NCBI GenBank assembly: GCA_964573115.1
Contig: CAZNIP010000110.1
Coordinates: 1 to 9,039 of the forward strand
Direction: 5' to 3'
DNA length: 9,039 bases
Origin: CAYOID01 sp964573115
Lineage (GTDB): Bacteria > Desulfobacterota > Desulfovibrionia > Desulfovibrionales > Desulfothermaceae
Both the position numbers and the translations under genes were made by a program. The notes under the pieces were generated by a model that saw only the letters and a program-made list of their open reading frames with translations, was not told the origin of the DNA and did not search any database. Shown here piece after piece: positions 1 to 6,146 of the stretch. Each line of letters opens with the position of its first letter. Position 1 is the stretch's first letter.

Positions 1-13
1 TAGAAGGGCAGTC

Positions 14-1546
14 ATGACTCGGTTAATCTTACAAGTTTTAGGCAAAAGCGATATTATTAAAGGTCGAAACGATCCAGAAATTTTTGACGATATTGAGACA
101 CTTGAAGAGCTTCAAGAAGAAAGTGAAATAATCGCTCAAAATTTTAAAAACAACGAAAGTATTCTTGACCTACCTTTATTGACCAAGGTTTACTACGACG
201 ATCGCTTCTCCAGCGATCCTCCCTTACTCGGACTTATCTTAACCAATCAAAGTAAATGGCTGAAAGCAAGAAAACTCCCATCCGCTGAGGAAGAAAACAC
301 TATCGCCACCCAAATTCAATACGATGGATACTTGCGAGAAGAAATCGTCAAACATTGGTGCGACAGCCAGAACATTGACTTTTATCCACTTCACTACAAA
401 ATTGAACCCGGCACTCCCAACGGTGTCGCAAATTGGGAAAAAATGGCAGAAAAGATGCAAAAATTTCTGAGCGATGTTTTTGATATTGAAAATAATTCTA
501 TTCAGTTTTATCCAAACTCAAAAAAAAATGGAAATCCAATTAAAATTGATGAATTAATCATCCAACACAGTAGCGGAACGCCCGCCTTAAGTAGCGCCCT
601 CTATCTCTGGGGAATCGAGAAGAAAATTGCAGGCATCGAAAAAATCGAATTTCTCTATATCAGTTCTGAAGAGACCGAATATCCAATCCCGCATTCAGGG
701 ACTCACTGGCAATGGCGGCTGAAAGAACCGCAGATTCGTGAATTGCTCGAAATTCAAGATTTTAGCGGTGCCTTGCGGTTGCTCGATAAGTCTCACCCTC
801 AACATGACGCCATTCAAGAAGCTCTAACATTTCTCGATTGCGCCGTTTCGTTGAATTTGAACAATCGCGATGATTTAAAAAAAGAGAATTTGAACGCTCG
901 CAATGATTTAAAAGAAGATCGCGATGATATTGAAGATTACAATAGGATTATCGAACGGGTCAGCATTGCCCTCTGGAGCGAGAAAGCGTTTCGCGAGCGC
1001 GGTCAATGGATGCATTGGCACTTAAGGGTCGCCGGAGCCTTTGAACTGGCGATCTGGCTATTAGTCGAGCATCAAAGCAATCACCAATATCGATGGGAAG
1101 GTAACCAATTGATCGATCCGTCCCAGCAGAATAAAAACGATCGTCTTATTTCTAAGAAAATCAGCATTGGTGACGCTGTTTCTAAGTTATTAACTAAGGG
1201 TGATAATTACGATCGGGTACAAGTTCCAAAAATTACTGATGCAGATTGGGATAAATTCAAAAGATTTTATCTAGACAATGGCTGGAAATTGTATAAAAAG
1301 GAAAAAATCGGTTTTCTCGACTGTCGAAATAAATTATATCATAAATTAGTGGGCGATTCTATCGATCGATGTTTAGATAAAAATACCCAAACACGAGAAG
1401 GGGGCGTAATCCATCCAGGTCATCCCTCTCAAGTTGCAATTAAGCATTTAGAGTACCTTCTCCACTTATCGAAATCATCAGGGCGAGTCCAGGAGCGAAT
1501 CAAATACTACACAGATAAAGTCGATTGTTTAAAGAGCCTGCTCTAA
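14..1546 (+). CDS. CARF-HEPN type III CRISPR ancillary RNase (Csx1/Csm6-like)
   Basis: Probable cyclic-oligoadenylate-activated single-strand RNase accompanying the type III complex encoded downstream. The 510-residue protein opens with a Rossmann-type strand and loop (LILQVLGKSD, about residues 4-13). A second CARF-like ligand motif, HSSGTPALSS, follows at residues 185-194. The C-terminal part is helical and contains RNKLYH at residues 438-443, an exact match to the HEPN catalytic R-N-x3-H motif. Length is slightly above the usual 400-480 residues, partly because of an 11-codon tandem duplication at residues 281-302 in the linker between domains. ATG at 14 is preceded by a GAAGG ribosome-binding site at 3-7. 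The stop codon overlaps the cas10 start as TAATG, implying translational coupling. The gene is visibly more AT-rich than cas10. In the family, CARF binds cA4 or cA6 and HEPN cuts RNA non-specifically; the exact subfamily and ligand cannot be told from sequence. Confidence 0.85.
   Translation: MTRLILQVLGKSDIIKGRNDPEIFDDIETLEELQEESEIIAQNFKNNESILDLPLLTKVYYDDRFSSDPPLLGLILTNQSKWLKARKLPSAEEENTIATQIQYDGYLREEIVKHWCDSQNIDFYPLHYKIEPGTPNGVANWEKMAEKMQKFLSDVFDIENNSIQFYPNSKKNGNPIKIDELIIQHSSGTPALSSALYLWGIEKKIAGIEKIEFLYISSEETEYPIPHSGTHWQWRLKEPQIRELLEIQDFSGALRLLDKSHPQHDAIQEALTFLDCAVSLNLNNRDDLKKENLNARNDLKEDRDDIEDYNRIIERVSIALWSEKAFRERGQWMHWHLRVAGAFELAIWLLVEHQSNHQYRWEGNQLIDPSQQNKNDRLISKKISIGDAVSKLLTKGDNYDRVQVPKITDADWDKFKRFYLDNGWKLYKKEKIGFLDCRNKLYHKLVGDSIDRCLDKNTQTREGGVIHPGHPSQVAIKHLEYLLHLSKSSGRVQERIKYYTDKVDCLKSLL
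853..918 (+). repeat. 33-bp in-frame tandem duplication in the CARF-HEPN gene
   Basis: Two adjacent 33-base units (853-885 and 886-918) match at 29 of 33 positions. They encode two 11-residue hydrophilic, charged units (residues 281-291 and 292-302, pattern NLN-x-R-x-DLK-x-E). A degenerate start of a third unit follows (R-D-D at 303-305). The repeat sits between the CARF and HEPN regions and probably lengthens a helical linker. The low divergence points to a fairly recent duplication. Confidence 0.85.
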
Positions 1547-3565
1547 TGGAACCGCAAGACTGGTTGAGCCAACAACGAAATCTCTATCGCGACGACCCGC
1601 CGTCCCAAACACCTCCCCTCGCCATCCATCCAGTTAGCGGCGAAACCGAAACCACCGACAAACTCCAAAGCCAATTCTGGTGGGGCGGTGGCGCATCGAG
1701 ATCGGCATGGCAAATTGTCGAACGCGCCTGCCAGTCCCATCTCACCCACATCTGCGTCCTGACCTTCGGACCCGTACAATCGTTCCTCGCAGGCGGACAG
1801 CGATTGCGCGATTGGGCAGTCGCCTCGTGGATCTGCCACTACCTCAGTGCCGTTCTCATTCACCAATGGGAAGAAAGCGGCGGTAAAGTCCTCTTTCCCC
1901 TCAGCGATTCCGTCCCCCTGGTGCAATGGCTCCAAGGTCGCAACAATGGCGAAATCGATACCGCCAAATTTTGGCAAGCCGGACTCCCCAATCTCATCGT
2001 CGGCTTGCACCCGGGAGAGGAAAACTGGCTGTCGCAATGCAAGAGACAATTCAATCACGATTGGCTGAGATTCATTCAAGCATTGCAATCCTCAGTTGCC
2101 CACTTCGACACCAACCTAGCCAGTCCTTTAGGATGGCAAGTCATCCAACGGGACTGTCGTTACTTGTGGTCGCTTTATGGCGACTCCATTCCCCTCCGCC
2201 CCGAGACAATCAACTGCGATCTCGCCGGTCTCTACCGCTCCGTCGAAGCCCAAAAACTCGGTCGTCGCTGGCGGGGAAGTTGGTGGGGCGGTCGCACCAG
2301 TCCGAGCGACGGTCGCCTGTCGATTTGGCATCCCGGCTTAAAACCGATCGACCGAGGCGGAAAATGGGGATTGCCCGACGCCGTTACCAACCAATGGTGG
2401 CAAAATCTCTCTGAGATCGACTCCGGTACCTTTGCCGGATTATTCTCCGAAAGCGATCGACTCAACAGTATCGAATTGGTCAAACGCCTGGCGTCCGCCT
2501 CCCAAGTCATCGAGCCAACCCTAAACGCACTGTGGTCGAAATCGCCACCGCCACCCCGGTGTCCCTGGCAAAACTTTCCCGACCGTTCCGCCGTCGCCGC
2601 CGCTTGGGTCGCAGACGCGATCGATCCCGACTGCTGGAATCGAGCAATTCAACCCTTACACGACGAATTCTTCCAACATCTTCCCTACAGCCAAACTTGG
2701 GGAATGCCCCGCCTCGACGCCGAATCGCCACAGCTACTCCACCCTCGCGTTCTCGAACGACGCAACCTCAACCAAGACCAAATTGCCAGCTGGCAAGCCA
2801 AAGTCCCCAAAGGCTGGGAAAGCACCATCGAATGGACAGTGGGATGGCGCGGCGATGCGGATCGCATGGGAGAATGGCTTTCCGGCGAACAATATCGAGC
2901 GCAAAACTTGCCTTGGTCGAAATGGCACCCCGACCGCACCCAGATCGAACGCTACCAACTCGGCATCGACCCTCCCGACACCGGACAAAACAGCCGCACC
3001 ATCGAACTTCCCCACATGCTCGACCTGTCCCTCTTATTTAATCTGTGGAGCGATCGTCTCTATCCCCTAGTCGAACGACACCATCACGGGAAAGTCATCT
3101 TTGCCGGAGGCGATGATTTCTTATTATTGGGTCCCCTCACCGAACTCGTCGGACTCACCGGAGACTTGCATCGTCTGTGGCAAGGGAAACGCGCGCCCGC
3201 CGACAATCCAGAAATCGAGCCTCAAAACCCGCCCCGCGACGGTTGGGCAAACTATCAAAATCAGCCCTATCCGGTTCCAGGACAAAAAATGACCTTCAGC
3301 CTGGGCATCGTCATTGCCCAACGGCGCATCCCGCAATCGCTTTGGCATCGAGGACTCAACGAAGCGTACAAACACGCCAAAGATCGAGGGCGCAACCGGG
3401 TTTGCGTGCGAGTTTTGTTTAACAGCGGACAGTCCTTAGAGTGGGTGTGTCCGTGGCCACTCTGGCATTTGTTAATGTCCGTCACGCCCGAAACCTCCGA
3501 CAAAACCGACCTAAATCGCTGGGAAAAGTTGCTGTTCTACTTAGAAGGCACTCGCTTAAAACAAG
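1546..3565 (+). CDS. cmr2: Cas10/Cmr2, type III-B large subunit, 3' end lost in assembly gap
   Basis: Large subunit of the Cmr effector complex; in the family the Palm domains convert ATP to cyclic oligoadenylates once target RNA binds. 673 residues are visible before the gap. Palm 1 begins at about residue 66, with FGPVQSF at 74-80 and the helix QRLRDWAVASW typical of Cmr2. The second Palm has GDADRMGEW (436-444), matching the Cmr2 D-x-D-x-MG metal site, and an intact cyclase motif AGGDD with GGDD at 521-524. A further conserved strand-helix unit (TFSLGIVIA, then AYKHAKDRGRNRV) follows. Only about 65 residues precede Palm 1 and they contain no HD motif, so the N-terminal HD DNase domain is absent. 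No CxxC pairs are seen, so the usual zinc finger is also not evident. Start: ATG at 1546 overlaps the upstream stop; a TTG at 1525 is possible but less likely. The true C-terminus lies inside the gap. Confidence 0.9.
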
Positions 3566-3665
3566 NNNNNNNNNNNNNNNNNNNNNNNNNNNNNNNNNNN
3601 NNNNNNNNNNNNNNNNNNNNNNNNNNNNNNNNNNNNNNNNNNNNNNNNNNNNNNNNNNNNNNNNN
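3566..3665. other. Assembly gap of 100 N
   Basis: Exactly 100 unspecified bases, the conventional placeholder for a gap of unknown length. The reading frame is open on both sides and happens to stay in register, joining cas10 to cmr3. About 50 residues of Cmr2 and 130 or more residues of Cmr3 look missing, judged by family lengths, so the real gap is probably around 0.5 kb or longer. Confidence 0.95.
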
Positions 3666-3666
3666 A

Positions 3667-4239
3667 ACGCTCACCTTAAGTCACAATCGCCGTGAGAACT
3701 TTCAAGTCGCAGACGAAGGCGGTTTCTTTGCCGAAAGGACAACCCTCCTAGATCCGTATTGGTCGATTGCCATCCGAATTATCGGCGACCATCGTCCGCC
3801 CGCCTGGAGTACTTTAGGAGCGGGAGGCACCCCCACCGTCATTACTAAGATCTCCGATGATTTCGACAAATACAACCAAGACTTAGAGCGAGAATGTCCC
3901 AACGCCAATGGAGCCGTTCTCCTCACCGGAGCCTTGTGGTCTGACAACAACCAGTTCGAGTCCCGTCCTTATCCCTCCAGTTTGGCGTCCCAACTGCGAA
4001 AACAACCAAGCTATGCCGCTGAAATGCCCCTTCCCTGGCAAACGTGGAAAAAACTACCCCGTTCCCCCGCTCTCGTTCCCGGCGAGTGGATGACCCCAGC
4101 GGGGGCAGTCTACTTATGGGAAGATACGGCACCGATTCAACAATCCGGACCCTACCGAGATCCGCTCAATCCCATGAAGCGAGACGTATTGGGGTACGGA
4201 CACTTATGGTTATTCGAGGAGTCCAACCGTGCCACTTGA
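3667..4239 (+). CDS. cmr3: Cmr3, C-terminal part only (5' end lost in gap)
   Basis: RAMP (Cas5-type) subunit that in the family sits next to Cas10 and holds the crRNA 5' tag. The 190 visible residues read as the C-terminal half of a Cmr3. In order: an EGGFFAE-type strand; DPYWSIAIRI; a glycine-rich STLGAGGTP segment where Cmr3 proteins have LGGE-G-R; GAVLLTGALW; and near the end the hallmark AGAVYLWE, then LGYGHLWLFEE, corresponding to Cmr3 AGSVYxxE and LGYG/LGFG. No Cas10 features are present on this side of the gap. Its stop overlaps the cmr4 start by 11 bases, in the usual cmr2-cmr3-cmr4-cmr5 order. A real Cas10-Cmr3 fusion is possible but unlikely, because too few residues are available for both proteins. 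Full-length Cmr3 is usually about 320 residues. Confidence 0.8.
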   Translation, partial: TLTLSHNRRENFQVADEGGFFAERTTLLDPYWSIAIRIIGDHRPPAWSTLGAGGTPTVITKISDDFDKYNQDLERECPNANGAVLLTGALWSDNNQFESRPYPSSLASQLRKQPSYAAEMPLPWQTWKKLPRSPALVPGEWMTPAGAVYLWEDTAPIQQSGPYRDPLNPMKRDVLGYGHLWLFEESNRAT

Positions 4240-5038
4240 ATGGTTAATTTGTCGAGATCCCGTCCACATCGGCGGTGCAGACAGCAGCACTCGGGGCAAT
4301 AATAACCCAATTTTCCGATTGCCCGATCGCACCCCTGCCATTCCAGGCAGCTCGCTGCGGGGTGCCTTGAGAGAACACGCCAGCATCAACTATCCAGACC
4401 GGGTCGAAACCTGGTTTGGCGGACAAGTCGAAACCGCAGCCGAGGACAACCCAAACCCCGGTGCCATCTCAATAGGATGGGGATGGCCCGTTTGGTGGCC
4501 CGTTCACGTGCTCGGATACGGCAATTGGTGGATCAGTTGTCCGAAGTGGTTGCATCGGGTGCAGCAATTCAACCAACAGCCTCCATTCGCGATCTCTGAT
4601 GGGATTAAAATTACCAACCAGAAACTCAAGAAAGAAAAGACACTATTTCTGCGGTGGCTGAAGTTAAACAACGTCAGCTATGAAGACCCTAGTAAATTTC
4701 CCGTCCCCGATCTAATAGATCGCCAGCGTTTAATTATCGTCCCCGACGAGAGCATTAACTTAATCACCGACATGGGATTAGTGCGACAGCCGAGAATCAA
4801 ACTGAAGGAAGACGACAACCCGAAACTCTTTGCCATTGAAGGGTTGCCGCCTGGTGCAGTCTTTATCATCAGTTGGACAAGGCGCAACACGCAACAACCC
4901 GATCGATTTTCAAACACAGAGTGGTCGAACTTTTTAAGAGGCGAACATCAATTAGGTGGCTTGTGGGGGATCGGCTACGGTCGTGTCGAAATTGTTAACC
5001 CGAACGCAGGAGACACACAACATGAGTCCCAAGGATAA
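4229..5038 (+). CDS. cmr4: Cmr4, type III-B backbone RAMP (Cas7), probably cleavage-deficient
   Basis: Backbone subunit that polymerises along the crRNA; in active family members each copy cuts target RNA with a loop aspartate. The 269-residue protein has the N-terminal RAMP strand and loop (DPVHIGG, residues 10-16). PGSSLRG follows at 39-45, the RAMP motif normally written PGSSLKG. A C-terminal glycine-rich loop LGGLWGIGYGRVE lies at 242-254. The catalytic-loop pattern is usually D-x-P-(I/V)-x-R (Asp26 in Pyrococcus Cmr4, Asp33 in Csm3). Here it reads N25-N26-P27-I28-F29-R30, so the catalytic Asp seems replaced by Asn. The gene starts with GTG at 4229, preceded by GAGGAG at 4216-4221, and overlaps cmr3 by 11 bases and the next gene by 17. 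The Csm3-like alternative is less likely given the Cmr3 neighbour. Confidence 0.85.
   Translation: MPLEWLICRDPVHIGGADSSTRGNNNPIFRLPDRTPAIPGSSLRGALREHASINYPDRVETWFGGQVETAAEDNPNPGAISIGWGWPVWWPVHVLGYGNWWISCPKWLHRVQQFNQQPPFAISDGIKITNQKLKKEKTLFLRWLKLNNVSYEDPSKFPVPDLIDRQRLIIVPDESINLITDMGLVRQPRIKLKEDDNPKLFAIEGLPPGAVFIISWTRRNTQQPDRFSNTEWSNFLRGEHQLGGLWGIGYGRVEIVNPNAGDTQHESQG
5008..5012 (+). promoter_or_regulatory. Ribosome binding site of the cmr5-like gene
   Basis: AGGAG ends nine bases before ATG 5022. It supports that start over an in-frame non-ATG codon at 4956, and places the start inside the 3' end of cmr4. Confidence 0.7.
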
Positions 5039-5594
5039 CATATCGTTATACGAAATCGATAGTTTAGTGTTCGACGAACTAGAACCCTACAAAAACACCA
5101 TCGAACACTGGTACGGCAAAGCCAGCGAAATTGGCGATTACGTTGCCAATTGGGGAGTGTTGCGGTTTTGGGTCATGTCACACTCTGAAGCACTGCATGG
5201 TAATGCAGAAGACCGCCAAACTTCCTCTCAGCAGAGTCAGGACAATGGCGATAAGCAAGAAGATCAAAAAAGCTATATTGCCTGGGCAGTCGCTCGCAAG
5301 GTGTTATGCGACATTGCTGGCACGCATTTCGATATCAAAGAAGATATGGACACAAAAAAATTTAAAGAAAAGTTTTACGATACCAACTTAACCTTCAACC
5401 GTCAAATTCTGTTGAGCGAATTACTGATAGAAATTGCCGATGCCGTTCAATTTTGGGCAGTCCGGTTTAAAGAAGAACACGACATGAAAGAACAAGCGAA
5501 GTCATATAGCGAGTCAGACAACTCGGAAAGTCCCTCCACAGAGTCCCCGTCAGCCGAGAGTGGAACTAGCACGACAACCGAAACGTCAGAGTGA
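5022..5594 (+). CDS. cmr5: Probable Cmr5 (Cas11-type small subunit) with acidic Ser/Thr-rich tail
   Basis: Likely the alpha-helical small subunit that stacks along the target strand in the Cmr complex. The call rests on position directly after cmr4, the 17-base overlap, helical content, and a Cmr5-like pattern. That pattern is YGKASEIGDYVANWGVLRFW near residues 31-50, where Cmr5 has an AKxLPxLIxxNGL-type helix, and a final helix ADAVQFWAVRFKEEH at 139-153, where Cmr5 has a WLKRF helix. At 190 residues it is longer than the usual 120-150. The extra length comes from a polar Q/S/D-rich insert at about 60-83 and a disordered tail from about 160 to 190 made of Ser, Thr, Glu and Pro. No catalytic motif is seen, and none is expected. 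It is the last gene of the visible operon. The family assignment is tentative because Cmr5 is poorly conserved. Confidence 0.6.
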   Translation: MSPKDNISLYEIDSLVFDELEPYKNTIEHWYGKASEIGDYVANWGVLRFWVMSHSEALHGNAEDRQTSSQQSQDNGDKQEDQKSYIAWAVARKVLCDIAGTHFDIKEDMDTKKFKEKFYDTNLTFNRQILLSELLIEIADAVQFWAVRFKEEHDMKEQAKSYSESDNSESPSTESPSAESGTSTTTETSE

Positions 5595-5694
5595 GGGGCA
5601 AGGATTGGTTCGAGTCGGAAGTAGACGCGCCGAGTTTGAAGGGTATAGCAGCGATCGCTCGTGTATTAACAATCCAACCGGATCGAGTCATTGG

Positions 5695-5722
5695 GTAGGG
5701 GCGGTTCGCGAACCGCCCTTAC
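5695..5722. repeat. 28-bp palindromic repeat-type element
   Basis: The core GGGCGGTTCGCGAACCGCCC (5699-5718) is a perfect 20-base palindrome. Flanks GTA and TAC, plus one G-T pair, extend it to arms of 14. Dispersed palindromes beginning GTAGGGGCG are frequent between genes in many cyanobacteria, so this is probably one copy of a genome-wide repeat. Transcribed, it would form a very stable hairpin 100 bases after the cmr5-like stop, but no T run follows, so it is not a classical terminator. It could protect the mRNA 3' end. Confidence 0.75.
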
Positions 5723-5805
5723 GCGGCGCAGATCCATAGGACACCGTCGCCATGGATTCAAACCGCCGGAACGCACCACCTCGCTGTAAATCGCTGAGAG
5801 CGCAT

Positions 5806-5814
5806 TGCTATAAT
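5806..5814 (+). promoter_or_regulatory. Possible extended -10 promoter (TGCTATAAT)
   Basis: TGC directly before a perfect TATAAT forms an extended -10 element. The -35 region is poor (TGTAAA at 5785-5790, 18-base spacer). Transcription would start near 5821 and run into a stem-loop at 5847-5868, giving either a long leader for the surface-protein gene or a small RNA. Confidence 0.35.
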
Positions 5815-5846
5815 TGGCAGCCGCCGCAGTAAGAATTTAGATTTGT

Positions 5847-5868
5847 TGCCAATTATTCACAATTGGCA
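5847..5868. repeat. 8-bp stem-loop
   Basis: TGCCAATT and AATTGGCA form a perfect 8-bp stem around a 6-base loop. It lies 26 bases after the predicted start of the 5806-5814 promoter, so it could be a leader structure. It could equally be a protein site; nothing else indicates function. Confidence 0.5.
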
Positions 5869-5886
5869 CCGTAGAGAAGCGTGGAG

Positions 5887-5915
5887 GCGATCGCGTACTT
5901 GTTTGCGATCGCAAA
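5887..5915. repeat. Paired HIP1 octamers with a 14-bp palindrome
   Basis: Two GCGATCGC octamers (5887-5894 and 5905-5912) lie ten bases apart. The second is the core of a perfect 14-base palindrome, TTTGCGATCGCAAA (5902-5915). HIP1 is a highly over-represented cyanobacterial octamer; each copy is self-complementary and the two can also pair with each other. Confidence 0.8.
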
Positions 5916-5968
5916 GTTCTAATTAAATTTAAATCGATGAAAATGATTGGCAATTAATTTGATGTGGG

Positions 5969-5991
5969 CGAACTCGAAGCTAGTTCGTTTT
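5969..5991 (+). terminator. Weak terminator-like hairpin
   Basis: CGAACT and AGTTCG form a 6-bp stem around a 7-base loop, followed directly by four T (5988-5991). It lies just before the promoter of the surface-protein gene and could end transcripts coming from the left. The stem is short and the T run brief. Confidence 0.3.
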
Positions 5992-6017
5992 ATGAGTCTC
6001 AAACTTGCAAGATAAAT

Positions 6018-6033
6018 TCACCCAAATGGGTGA
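6018..6033. promoter_or_regulatory. Operator-like palindrome upstream of the -35
   Basis: TCACCCAAATGGGTGA is an inverted repeat with perfect 7-base arms around AA. It ends seven bases before the TTGACA -35 hexamer, centred about 49 bases before the expected transcription start, a typical position for a dimeric activator. The element and its flanks recur at 9002-9027 with one change in 26 bases. The binding regulator is unknown. Confidence 0.6.
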
Positions 6034-6040
6034 TATCTGT

Positions 6041-6068
6041 TTGACATGATGCGATTTAAAATTAAAGT
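6041..6068 (+). promoter_or_regulatory. Sigma-70-type promoter of the surface-protein gene
   Basis: A consensus -35 (TTGACA, 6041-6046) is followed after 16 bases by a -10-like TAAAGT (6063-6068, four of six consensus bases). Transcription would begin near 6075, leaving a leader of about 70 bases before ATG 6147. The imperfect -10 fits a promoter that depends on an activator bound to the adjacent palindrome. Confidence 0.55.
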
Positions 6069-6146
6069 ATTCATTGTCAATTCCCTTAGAGGCAAAACCC
6101 ACATTATCTCGAACTCACTTCACAGTATTACTTAACCGAGCGACTC

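Larger units (their letters stand above)
5595..6146. other. Intergenic region between the cmr operon and the surface-protein gene
   Basis: 552 bases without a convincing gene on either strand. It holds three HIP1 octamers (5651-5658, 5887-5894, 5905-5912), a 28-base palindrome, an 8-bp stem-loop, a hairpin followed by four T, a possible extended -10 promoter, and the promoter and operator of the next gene. The octanucleotide AATTGGCA occurs at 5812-5819 and again at 5861-5868. The longest plausible small ORF (5752-5832, 26 codons) lacks a ribosome-binding site. Confidence 0.8.

Noticed and set aside
2059..2064. His-Asp dipeptide in Cas10 as an HD nuclease motif
   Set aside because: It lies after Palm 1, in an isolated NHDW context without the other HD-domain residues.
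1543..3041. Long open frames on the minus strand and in other frames inside cas10
   Set aside because: They lie wholly within the clearly recognised Cas10 frame, in GC-rich DNA that yields few stops, and show no domain features of their own.
5610..5635. GGTTCGAGTC resembling a tRNA T-arm
   Set aside because: The flanking bases do not form the 5-bp T-stem and no acceptor, D or anticodon arm is present.
5752..5832. 26-codon ORF starting at an ATG in the intergenic region
   Set aside because: No ribosome-binding site, no recognisable composition, and it overlaps the possible -10 element.
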